Assembly (NCBI GenBank): GCA_009377605.1
Contig: WHTT01000046.1
Location: forward strand, 1-51,363
Length of the DNA stretch: 51,363 nucleotides
Source of the DNA: Luteitalea sp.
GTDB lineage: Bacteria; Acidobacteriota; Vicinamibacteria; Vicinamibacterales; Vicinamibacteraceae
Direction: 5' to 3'
In this document: positions 8,205 to 15,159 of the stretch, one piece after another
Numbering within the stretch: position 1 is the first letter of the stretch
How the letters are laid out: each line of letters starts with the position of its first letter
Notes under the pieces: generated by a model
The model's database searches: none
The model's input: only the letters and a program-made list of their open reading frames with translations
What the model was told of the DNA's origin: nothing
Position numbers and translations under genes: made by a program

Positions 8205-8345
8205 ATGACAGGTCGCGCGACGCGAACGGCTCTTACCACCATCGACTGTCCCGGCGCGATCGACACTGGCCGATTGACCATCAACCTGTTCGGCCAGCGG
8301 GAGACGAAAGAAGAGTGTGACCTCCCGCGAAGGAGCCCTCGATGA
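8205..8345 (+). CDS. Possible small leaderless ORF coupled to the serine hydrolase gene
   Basis: A 46-codon frame starts at ATG 8205, seven bases after a GATACG box, and ends with TGA 8343-8345, overlapping the ATG of the next gene (8342) in an ATGA arrangement. The product contains TTIDCPGAIDTGRLTINLFG and has no membrane segment. The spacing would suit a leaderless mRNA start, and the overlap would couple translation. No homolog is recognised; it may be a remnant of a secreted protein. Confidence 0.28.
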   Translation: MTGRATRTALTTIDCPGAIDTGRLTINLFGQRETKEECDLPRRSPR

Positions 8346-10645
8346 CCATGAGTCGCATTGCCAAGAGATCTGCGTGGGGCCGTTCCGGACGCGCAGGCCT
8401 GTGTCTGCGGGTGTTGGCGGTTGGGCTCGTGATCGCGGCAGGCTCGCTGCTCCTCGCGGCGGAGCCCACCGACCGCGTCCTACAGCTGCTCACGGACAAC
8501 TCGACCGGTGGAACGGTCGGGCTCTATCTCAAGGAAGTGGAGGGCCCCGTTCTCGCGGCGGTCAACGAAGGCTACGTCTTCGAGCCGGCGAGCACCATCA
8601 AGGCGCTCATTCATTTCCACGCGATGCGCCAGGTCCAGGAAGGCAACGTCACCCTGGAAACGAGTGTTCCCTGGATGGCCGACGAGACGAAGTTCGACGA
8701 CGATGGCAACTATATGCCTGGCGGTGACGACTGTCCCACGGATAATACCGTGGCTCAGGTCGACGACTTGGCCACGGTCTTACAGCTGATGATGCGCGTC
8801 TCCGACAATGCCGCGACCCAGGCCCTTCGAGACTTCTTCGGTGACGCGGACATCGATAGCACTCGTCAGCTCCTCGGCATGAACGACTCGCTCTACCAAC
8901 ACCCGATCGGGTGTGGTGCGGACGCCGTCGCCAATCACAACCGACTGACCCTGGTCGACGCCGGGAAGCTGTACGAAGCCGTCGCGACAGGATTCCTGGA
9001 TGATGACATTCGCGCCCAGGCCTACAACCTCATGATCCATCACCCCGCCAATCCGCCCCAGGTCGGGCTCCTGCTCGACATCATCGAGCAGGAGGGACAG
9101 GGGCTGGGCCTCACGGCCGCGCGGCTGGATAGTTTCAGGCTCAAGACCCGGTTCGCGGCCAAGGCAGGAGGATATTCTCTTTCCGACGGCGAGTACACGT
9201 CCATTGCCGGATGGGTGGAGATCCCCTTCGAGGAAAACTGCTTCGAGGCTCCAAGGGAGTATGTCTTTGGCGCATTCATCGATGCCGCGGACAGCATCGA
9301 TGCGAATTTCAGCATCGGGAGCGCGGCCGAGCTGCTCAGAGAGCAGATTCGCGCCGGGTTGGAGAGCTGGGCGGTCGGCGGATGCGCCGAGTTTCTCAAC
9401 CTGATATCTCCCGGCGGCACCGACGTCGTTGGCGAGTCGCACAAGGTGTCCGCCAGGGTGCGCGACCACTTCGGCGACCCGGTGAGCGGCATTACGGTAG
9501 ATTTCAGCGTCACGGGCGGACCCAGCACGGTCGATGGGGACCCGAGCAGCCCAAGCCCAGCGAACGGCAGCGCGCCGACCGATGGTCACGGTTACGCGAC
9601 CTTCACCTATACCAACACACAAGCTTCGCACGACGTAATTACAGCCATCGTTCTCATTCAACCAAACGCACCGAAGGAGCTGGAGCGGTTCATTTCGAAG
9701 ACTTGGCACCCGATCGAGGCGAGTATCAACGACGTCGTCGTCCAAGAGGGAAACGCTGGCAGCTCGCCTACGACGTTTACTATCGCCCTCTCTGCGCCAG
9801 CCACGGCGCCGCTCACAATCAACTTCTCCACAGCCGACGGCACCGCCACGCAGGACGACTACGTCGCCGCCTCGGGTCCAGTGCCGTTCGCCCCAGGCGA
9901 CGCGACCAAGGACCTGGTGGTCCCGGTCAAGGGCGACACGTTGGACGAGCTGGATGAGCAGTTCTCGGTCAAACTGTTGAACGTCGTTAGCGCCATCGAC
10001 GTCGTGCTCACCGACGACACGGGTGTGGGCACGATCCTGGACGATGACCGCGACGGTGCGTTCTCCTGCCGCGCGAGTGTGCTCAACCTGGCGGGGGTCC
10101 AGCCGGTTCTCGCGAACGCCTTCGACGTTCCGTGCCAGGACGAGCATCGGACGCTGGCGCAAGTGACGCTGTCGGCAGGGCTCCTCGCGGTGAACGTCAA
10201 GGGTCTGGACGCGCTCACCGATCAGACGCCCGACGATCTCGAGTCAGCCGACCCTGCGCCTGGCGACATCGGTGTGGCGCAGTCCCGGGTTGACGCGGTC
10301 ACCATCTCAACGCTCGGTCTCAACATCGCGCTCGAGCTGATTTACTCCGACGCCGCAGCGCAGTGCGTCGAGGGGCCCGGCGGCCTTACGCCCCAACTGT
10401 CCAGCTCCTCGTCTGTCGCCGGCTTGTCGATCAACGGCGTGCCGATCACGGTCGGCTCTGCGCCGCTCAGTATCCCGCTCGTGATTGGAACGCTCCATCT
10501 CAATCACACGGTCACGACCGGCAACTCGGTCACACAGCGAGCCGTCTTCCTGGACACGTTGCTGACCGACGTCATCATCGCGGAATCGAAAGCCAACTTC
10601 GAAGGCACGAGCGCCCATCCATCGGGGAACCCGTGCCTGCAGTAA
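8342..10645 (+). CDS. Exported class A beta-lactamase-fold serine hydrolase with Ig-like, Calx-beta and C-terminal domains
   Basis: The 767-aa product starts at ATG 8342 behind an AGGAG site. Residues 1-40 form a signal peptide. Residues 45-345 form a penicillin-binding/beta-lactamase fold: catalytic STIK (S84-K87), SDN (154-156) and KAG (274-276) stand in the correct order for class A enzymes. An Ig-like/Big-1 domain (about 352-440) and a Calx-beta domain (about 458-568, with EGNAGSSPTTFTIALS and a terminal GTILDDD) follow. The C-terminal 190 residues resemble the domain found in choice-of-anchor P family proteins. The enzyme part could hydrolyse beta-lactams or peptide bonds in the wall; the long beta-rich tail implies a surface-attached or shed protein, so a plain beta-lactamase is unlikely. 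The TACGTA site lies about 160 bp upstream. Confidence 0.85.
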   Translation: MTMSRIAKRSAWGRSGRAGLCLRVLAVGLVIAAGSLLLAAEPTDRVLQLLTDNSTGGTVGLYLKEVEGPVLAAVNEGYVFEPASTIKALIHFHAMRQVQEGNVTLETSVPWMADETKFDDDGNYMPGGDDCPTDNTVAQVDDLATVLQLMMRVSDNAATQALRDFFGDADIDSTRQLLGMNDSLYQHPIGCGADAVANHNRLTLVDAGKLYEAVATGFLDDDIRAQAYNLMIHHPANPPQVGLLLDIIEQEGQGLGLTAARLDSFRLKTRFAAKAGGYSLSDGEYTSIAGWVEIPFEENCFEAPREYVFGAFIDAADSIDANFSIGSAAELLREQIRAGLESWAVGGCAEFLNLISPGGTDVVGESHKVSARVRDHFGDPVSGITVDFSVTGGPSTVDGDPSSPSPANGSAPTDGHGYATFTYTNTQASHDVITAIVLIQPNAPKELERFISKTWHPIEASINDVVVQEGNAGSSPTTFTIALSAPATAPLTINFSTADGTATQDDYVAASGPVPFAPGDATKDLVVPVKGDTLDELDEQFSVKLLNVVSAIDVVLTDDTGVGTILDDDRDGAFSCRASVLNLAGVQPVLANAFDVPCQDEHRTLAQVTLSAGLLAVNVKGLDALTDQTPDDLESADPAPGDIGVAQSRVDAVTISTLGLNIALELIYSDAAAQCVEGPGGLTPQLSSSSSVAGLSINGVPITVGSAPLSIPLVIGTLHLNHTVTTGNSVTQRAVFLDTLLTDVIIAESKANFEGTSAHPSGNPCLQ

Positions 10646-10669
10646 GCGCTGAAGATTGCTAACGAGGCC

Positions 10670-10728
10670 CTGCCTCAGACCGTCGAGCATGTGGGGTGTC
10701 GAGCTAACAGCAAGCCGGTCTGAGGCAG
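10670..10728. repeat. 13-bp perfect inverted repeat, hairpin after the hydrolase gene
   Basis: CTGCCTCAGACCG (10670-10682) is repeated in inverse as CGGTCTGAGGCAG (10716-10728), with a 33-base loop that itself contains GTCGAGC twice. It lies 24 bp after the hydrolase stop. There is no T-run, so it is either an intrinsic-like or processing hairpin, or one edge of the element that follows. Confidence 0.55.
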
Positions 10729-11200
10729 TACTATGCCGAGGCTCCGACGTCTCGCCTCCCACGGGCGCTTCGTTGCCTGCGCCCCCGTGTTCCATCGTGC
10801 GCCCCTTCTTCGCTCCTGACGCGCCTGTGGCGCGACGCCCGTCAGGCCCGGGGTATTTCTTTCCGGCGGGTCCCCGTGCCCGCCCTTCGCGATGGAGAGG
10901 TCGAGACCTCCCAGGTTCCTGGGGAACCCTTCCGAGCATGCCCCGCTCTTCGACCCCGGCGGACCGGACATCCCTCGCCCTGGCGGGACGCCCGATGCAG
11001 CCTTCCGCTCAGAAAACAGCGTCGGCTCCGCACTCAGTTTCCTTTCGAGGCTCTATCACGCGGCCTGCTCAGTCCCTGTGTACGCTTCGCAGCCAGGGTC
11101 GCCCCTGGACCACGCAACACTCGGTTCCGGCTGGTGGCTACCCGTTACCGGGCCAGGACTCGCACCTGCTGGGTTCCGCTAGGAAGTTTCAGTTATGTGT
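10729..11200. other. Unassigned non-coding segment, possible dispersed element
   Basis: About 470 bp without a convincing gene. A 185-codon frame crosses it on the plus strand, but its product is a low-information Pro/Ser/Arg-rich sequence with no domain and no ribosome site. From memory, stretches like AGGCTCTATCACGCGGCCTG and TCCAGGCTTGCCCTGGCGCA resemble sequence that recurs in unrelated genomes as a dispersed non-coding element, perhaps linked to a retroelement; that impression cannot be tested here. The 13-bp inverted repeat stands at its left edge. The stretch 11200-11390 also holds nothing recognisable. Confidence 0.3.
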
Positions 11201-11390
11201 ACGCGCTACATAACGTCCTCCTCCTCCAGGCTTGCCCTGGCGCAATTTCCGCTGAAACGCGCGACGGCTTGCCTGCGATGCATCGACGGCGGTGATGCGG
11301 CGTGCGCCAGATGGGCGTGTTCGATGTCGGGCGCAAACGCCGGACGATTCCCCCGGCCAGCCGCCGGGCGCTCCTGGCCCGCGACCGCTG

Positions 11391-11421
11391 TTGACATGAA
11401 GTCCACTTCAAGTCGTAGGCT
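11391..11421 (+). promoter_or_regulatory. SoxR-box promoter without an obvious target gene
   Basis: TTGACA (11391-11396) and TAGGCT (11416-11421) are separated by 19 bp, the long spacer typical of MerR-family activated promoters. The 22-bp stretch 11393-11414 is a near-perfect palindrome (arms GACATGAAGT and ACTTCAAGTC, one mismatch) with the CTTCAAGT-type half-sites of SoxR boxes. It points right, toward the 3' end of ynfA, which runs the other way; only a 9-codon frame lies between. The natural target may have been lost. Confidence 0.6.
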
Positions 11422-11486
11422 GCGTTGAGCCGACGTGCTGGACGAGGAACCGGCGGTCTCTCAATCCTGGGGCTCCAGCATGAATC

Positions 11487-11807
11487 TCAACGAGGGGCGT
11501 ACATGATCACCATCACACCAATCAAACAGAGCACAGCACCGACGATGTCAAAGACATCGGGTCGAGTGCCGTCAATCGTCCATCCCCATAGCAGCGAAAG
11601 GACAATGAAGACACCGCCACAGGCGGCATAGACGCGGCCAAAATGTGCCGGCTGATAGGTGGGCACGATCCCGTACAACACGAGGGCGATGCTGCCGGCG
11701 AAGCCAGACCAGACCGGGGCCGTCTCGCGCCACCAGCGCCAGACCAAGTACCCACCGCCGATTTCAAGCAGACCCGCAACGAGGAAGAGGAACAACGAAT
11801 GAATCAT
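11487..11807 (-). CDS. ynfA: YnfA-family small membrane protein
   Basis: The 106-aa product is a YnfA (UPF0060) family inner-membrane protein with four hydrophobic helices, matching the family length. It contains the conserved LLEIGGGYLVWRWWRE in helix 1 and GRVYAACGGVFI later. The start at 11807 is chosen because MIHSLFLFLVAGLLEIGG matches the family N-terminus and an AGGAGCG ribosome site precedes it. YnfA is related to small multidrug-resistance-like transporters; its substrate is not settled. It is divergent from the OsmC gene, 74 bp apart, and a SoxR-type promoter lies just beyond its 3' end, in a cluster with soxR, so a stress-export role fits. Confidence 0.88.
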   Translation of the reverse strand: MIHSLFLFLVAGLLEIGGGYLVWRWWRETAPVWSGFAGSIALVLYGIVPTYQPAHFGRVYAACGGVFIVLSLLWGWTIDGTRPDVFDIVGAVLCLIGVMVIMYAPR

Positions 11808-11881
11808 CGAGCTCGCTCCTGTCACAAACGGACGGCAACACCTACGATGCAGGTGGCGGCCGGTGTGGATGTGCATATCTG

Positions 11882-12322
11882 ATGGCTACATTTTCCAGAC
11901 CCGCGACACTTGAATGGGACGGTGACGTCACGAGTGGCAGTGGACGCGTGACAGCAGCTTCCGCGGCCTTCGCGGTGCCCGCCACGTTTCCGAGCACGCT
12001 CGGTGAGCCTGCGGGGACGACGACGCCGGAAGAGCTGTTGGCAGCGTCGCACGCGACCTGCTACGGAGTCGGTCTGCGATCTCTGATCGGCCGCCGTGGC
12101 GGTTGGGCACGGCGTGTGACGGTCACGGCCATCATCACGGCCGAGAAAGGACCGCAGGGCATTCGAATTCAATCATCGCATTTGGCGACCGTGATCGAGG
12201 CGCTCGAAGGCATCGACCAGGCGCAACTCCAAGAGCTTGCACGTGAAGTCGAGGAAGGGTGCGCGATCTCCGTCGCACTACGAGGAACCGTTGCGATCAC
12301 GTCCGAGGTCACCATCGAGTAG
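11882..12322 (+). CDS. OsmC-family peroxiredoxin
   Basis: The 146-aa product has the OsmC/Ohr fold: an N-terminal beta half (LEWDGDV, then a GxPAGTTTPEELLAASHATC segment) and a C-terminal half with VEEGCAIS. The two redox-active cysteines, in SHATCY (about C60) and EEGCAIS (about C127), are both present. The family reduces organic hydroperoxides in the cytoplasm using dithiol donors. The start is ATG 11882; the frame is open further upstream, but that part lacks family similarity. It is divergent from ynfA and convergent with soxR. With the SoxR boxes nearby, it belongs to a redox-stress cluster. The convergent gap (12323-12380) contains a small CCCC...GGGG hairpin. Confidence 0.88.
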   Translation: MATFSRPATLEWDGDVTSGSGRVTAASAAFAVPATFPSTLGEPAGTTTPEELLAASHATCYGVGLRSLIGRRGGWARRVTVTAIITAEKGPQGIRIQSSHLATVIEALEGIDQAQLQELAREVEEGCAISVALRGTVAITSEVTIE

Positions 12323-12380
12323 CCCCCGTTAGTAGGGGACCAGACGCCCCTTAATTGCTGTAGATGGCTGACCGCAAGTC

Positions 12381-12845
12381 TCATTGTCGCAGTGAAGCTA
12401 GGCGACGCGACGGCTCGATCCAGTAGCGAGGACCGGGGCCGCGCCGCGCGGCGCGATCAGCCGGGTTTGCCAGCGCGCATCGATCGAGCGACAGGCAGCC
12501 GCAGCCGATACATTCCGTGAGCCCTGCGCGCAGGCGCTCCAGCTCCGCAATCCGCACATCGATGCGCTTGGTCCAAGAGCTTGACAACCTCGACCAGTCG
12601 GAGCGCTCCGGCACACGGCTCTGCGGCAGCTTGGCGAGCTCTGCCCCGATCTCGTCCAGCGTGAGCCCAATCTTCTGCGCGAACACAATGAAGGCAACGC
12701 GTCGAATCACGTCCCGCGCGTAGCGCCTGTGGCCCGACGTGTTTCGTTCAGCGCGGATGAGCCCTCGCTCTTCGTAAAAGCGCAGCGCCGACGTCGCGAC
12801 TCCACTACGTCTTGCCAGCTCGCCAATCGTGAGCACGTTTCCCAT
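12381..12845 (-). CDS. soxR: Redox-sensing MerR-family regulator SoxR
   Basis: The 154-aa product is a SoxR: an N-terminal MerR helix-turn-helix (LTIGELARRSGVATSALRFY, then EERGLIRAERN), a dimerisation helix, and the [2Fe-2S] ligand cluster CIGCGCLSLDRC with the four canonical cysteines spaced C-x2-C-x-C-x5-C. Redox-cycling compounds oxidise the cluster and switch on the bound promoter. The start at 12845 gives the standard N-terminus MGNVLTIGELARRSGVA. A perfect 18-bp SoxR box lies 30 bp upstream, between soxR and the divergent DUF5519 gene. Outside the enterics SoxR usually acts directly on transport and redox genes, which fits the neighbours. Confidence 0.95.
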   Translation of the reverse strand: MGNVLTIGELARRSGVATSALRFYEERGLIRAERNTSGHRRYARDVIRRVAFIVFAQKIGLTLDEIGAELAKLPQSRVPERSDWSRLSSSWTKRIDVRIAELERLRAGLTECIGCGCLSLDRCALANPADRAARRGPGPRYWIEPSRRLASLRQ

Positions 12846-12871
12846 GAAGACAGTGTTGGCGAGATCCCTGC

Positions 12872-12902
12872 TTGACTTCAAGTGCACTTGAAGATGCACG
12901 AT
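12872..12902 (+). promoter_or_regulatory. SoxR box promoter between soxR and the DUF5519 gene
   Basis: CTTCAAGTGCACTTGAAG (12876-12893) is a perfect 18-bp palindrome matching the SoxR-box form. TTGACT (12872-12877) and CACGAT (12897-12902) are spaced 19 bp apart around it on the plus strand, pointing at the DUF5519 gene. The -10 is weak, as expected for an activator-dependent promoter. Confidence 0.8.
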
Positions 12903-12940
12903 GAGTGCATGCGAATCCGGGCGATCAACGGAGGCTCCTA

Positions 12941-13384
12941 ATGCAGAGCGACCACAAGAACAGCACCCTAGCGGATGCAATCGCCACCGCGGCTGCAAGC
13001 ACCGGAGAGCTGGCGGTTTCGCCTGACTTGATGACCCCGAGTGCGGCGCGGCAGACAGTGATCGAGGAGATAGCGCGCTGGGAGGGCGTGACCGTGCACG
13101 ACCACGGGATGGGCGGTGTCGAGTTCCGTCTCGAGCGTCGGGAGCTCGGACACCTACACGGCATCATTGCCGACCTTCCATTCCCGCGGCGTATCCGCGA
13201 CGAGCTGGTCGCCGCCGGGCGAGCCCGACCTCATCACGTGCTGCCAGATTCTGGCTGGGTAACCGTACCGATGCGGACGTCCTCCGAGGTCGCGGAAGTG
13301 ATCGCGCTGTTCCGACAGAACTACGATCGCGCGAGGGCTGCTCGAGCACAAGGGCAAGCACACAGGCACCACACGTCACCGTAG
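12941..13384 (+). CDS. Luciferase-domain (DUF5519) protein, likely SoxR target
   Basis: The 147-aa product matches the DUF5519 or luciferase-domain family: WEGVTVHDHGMGGVEFRLER, RELGHLHG, LPFPRRIRDELVAAGRARPH and HHVLPDSGWVTVPM are the conserved blocks, with the ELGHLHG and HHVLPDSGW histidines. The biochemical role of the family is not known to me. ATG 12941 is chosen because GGAGG precedes it by six bases; another start at 12905 would add twelve residues. The gene is divergent from soxR, with the SoxR box between them, so induction by redox stress is inferred. Confidence 0.75.
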   Translation: MQSDHKNSTLADAIATAAASTGELAVSPDLMTPSAARQTVIEEIARWEGVTVHDHGMGGVEFRLERRELGHLHGIIADLPFPRRIRDELVAAGRARPHHVLPDSGWVTVPMRTSSEVAEVIALFRQNYDRARAARAQGQAHRHHTSP

Positions 13385-13934
13385 TGGAGAGGACGATTCT
13401 GGTGGCAGGTGTCGACCGGCACTGTCGGACGCTGTGCGCGGCGATCTCTCCGCACCCCACACGCTGGAGTCCAGCATCGGTTTCCGACACGTGATCGGGC
13501 TCCGCCACCGGCATGTGGGCACTCGCCTGCAATCGTGGGGCGACGTGTTCCCGATACTCACGCGGTGGATGGACAGCGAGACCACGCAAGAACGCACACT
13601 CCTCTCGCGGGCGGACCAGCGATCATCGAGATGCCCGCACAGGAGCGACTGCGCGATTACATTCTCGACGCGCATGCGAGCCACGAAAGCGAGTGTGCCT
13701 CCGACGACTAGTCACCCGCCATGGCACGTCACGGTGGCGGCAAATCGTCCTTTCTGAACTCTCATGTCGCACGCGCGCTCCACAGCGCGCGTGCCCCCTT
13801 TTCTTTCGAGGGTCGCCCCGAACCCTGGCATTCCGTCTGGAAAGGAGTACAGTCTGGCGGCAGGGGCCGAGCGAATAATCGCCTCGCGCCGATCTTGCCA
13901 TTCGACGACGTGGGAGGCGAGCACGCGGATAGTT
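13385..13934. other. Stretch without a supported gene
   Basis: About 550 bp in which several overlapping frames are open but none has a clear start, a domain or a continuous family match. One plus-strand frame (13434 on) includes QSWGDVFPILTRWMDSETTQ, which reads like real protein but stops matching after about 60 codons; the neighbouring frame then contains IIEMPAQERLRDYILDAHA. It may be a frameshifted remnant of unknown family. Confidence 0.3.
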
Positions 13935-14063
13935 TAGGTCGGCGAGATCGCCGACAACCACGGCGAGGTCATGCTCGACACACGTTGTCGTGGCGAACCC
14001 AGCCGCTTCCAGCCAAGCGAGCTGCTCGGCAATCGTGCTAGGCGTGTCGTAGACGCCGTCAAA
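13935..14063 (-). pseudogene. C-terminal remnant of a SAM-dependent methyltransferase
   Basis: Minus-strand reading of 14063-13935 gives FDGVYDTPSTIAEQLAWLEA, then AGFATTTCVEHDLAVVVGDL. This matches the end of class I SAM-dependent methyltransferases, where a helix (xxeqlawLeaAGF) precedes the final antiparallel strand. The catalytic Rossmann part is absent; the frame begins where the membrane protein gene ends. It is read as a truncated remnant. Confidence 0.4.
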
Positions 14064-14742
14064 GGAGCTGACGACGGCGGATTGCCGGGAGATAACGCAG
14101 CACGGAAATCAGCCAGAACAGTCCGACGCCAGCGGCGAACAACGAGATTCCCTGCTGGTGCAACGGTAGGCGTTCCGCTCGATAGCTCAAGTGGCCGCTA
14201 CCGAGGCGAAGACTCTCGGCGAGGCTCGCCCAGACGTGGAGGGCCATCAGTGCGGCCATCGCTGCGCCAAGAGAGAGGATGGTCAGAGCGACAGCGGCGG
14301 CGCGCCATTCGTCAACGGCAAAGCGGTGCGTGACGAATCCCGCCAGCACATATGCACCAAAGGCGTAGACCACGGCGAACGACACGAGCACCATGACATC
14401 GAAAGGGTCGTTGCGTCGCGTGGCATACGCTCGGACGAGCGCGATATCCACTGCGTGAATCCGGGACACGGTGCCGAACAGAAACGCCATGCACTGGTTA
14501 CGCGTTTGTCCGTATGCCTCCCATCCCTCTTGCCGCGCCGGCGCCACCACATCCGCATAGTGGATCGCGATCGTCTCCGCCGACTCTGCGTCTCTCCGCA
14601 AGTGGGCCTGATCAGCTGCACGCGACAGGTCTAACGGGCGAGCCGTCTCGGTGGGCCACTCGCAGCCTTGCCACCGCGGCTCGCCCCGACCGCACGCTGT
14701 AAGGGCCAATGCCATCAGGACGAGGATCTCGAGTTTAAGCAC
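14059..14742 (-). CDS. Putative lipoprotein/membrane protein of unknown function
   Basis: No family is recognised. The 227-aa product, starting at GTG 14742 with GAGG upstream, begins VLKLEILVLMALALTACGRG, a lipoprotein signal peptide with lipobox LTAC. A polar region of about 90 residues follows, then three or four membrane helices (about residues 110-215, including VMVLVSFAVVYAFGAYVLAG), ending RYLPAIRRRQLL. A lipobox followed by several TM helices is unusual, so the first segment may instead be a plain TM helix. An ATG at 14817 would add 25 residues with no signal-like features. Its stop lies at the edge of the methyltransferase remnant. Confidence 0.55.
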   Translation of the reverse strand: MLKLEILVLMALALTACGRGEPRWQGCEWPTETARPLDLSRAADQAHLRRDAESAETIAIHYADVVAPARQEGWEAYGQTRNQCMAFLFGTVSRIHAVDIALVRAYATRRNDPFDVMVLVSFAVVYAFGAYVLAGFVTHRFAVDEWRAAAVALTILSLGAAMAALMALHVWASLAESLRLGSGHLSYRAERLPLHQQGISLFAAGVGLFWLISVLRYLPAIRRRQLL

Positions 14743-15159
14743 CGCGGCATCCTCAACATTGACACCGAGAGACCTGGCCTTCACATGGATACGGTCTGGC
14801 GGGAGCCAGGTGTTCACCCATCACCCGTGGTGGACGCGAGCTGCCGGGACGTGTTCCTTGCGCGAAGGCGGAAAGGCCTCCTCGTTACATCCGTGTATCC
14901 ACTACACACGCCTAGCCGCCTCCTGCAAATCGAGAATCGACCGAAGGGTCCGACAGATGTCTCACGCCGCAGGTTGACCAGCTCAAGAATTCGAGGCTAT
15001 ATCCCAATTGAGTAGGACTCTTCTGCGTATGCCTCGCCAGGCTTATATGGTTGGCCAGCGGTGTCCTTCACATCGTTCCGAGTGAATCTGTTATAGGCAC
15101 CCGGCCCAGCGTATCGGCAGTAGAATGCGGCGTGACCCGCGCAGAGGAGTCGACGCGCG
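14743..15159. other. Gene-free stretch before the ADOP permease
   Basis: About 400 bp with no supported coding frame. Short plus-strand frames here are mostly antisense to the lipoprotein gene. No clear promoter, terminator hairpin or RNA gene was found. The last 20 bp contain GAGGAG, a likely ribosome site for the permease gene. Confidence 0.4.

Noticed and set aside
8780-10162. A 460-codon minus-strand frame across the serine hydrolase gene
   Set aside because: It lacks a recognisable domain and lies opposite a gene with a complete catalytic motif set.
10656-11213. A 185-codon plus-strand frame
   Set aside because: No ribosome site, no domain and a low-information composition; kept as an unassigned segment instead.
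13434-13757. Plus-strand frame that reads partly like protein
   Set aside because: The match to any family is not clear and the frame overlaps two others of equal length; it is noted only as a possible remnant.
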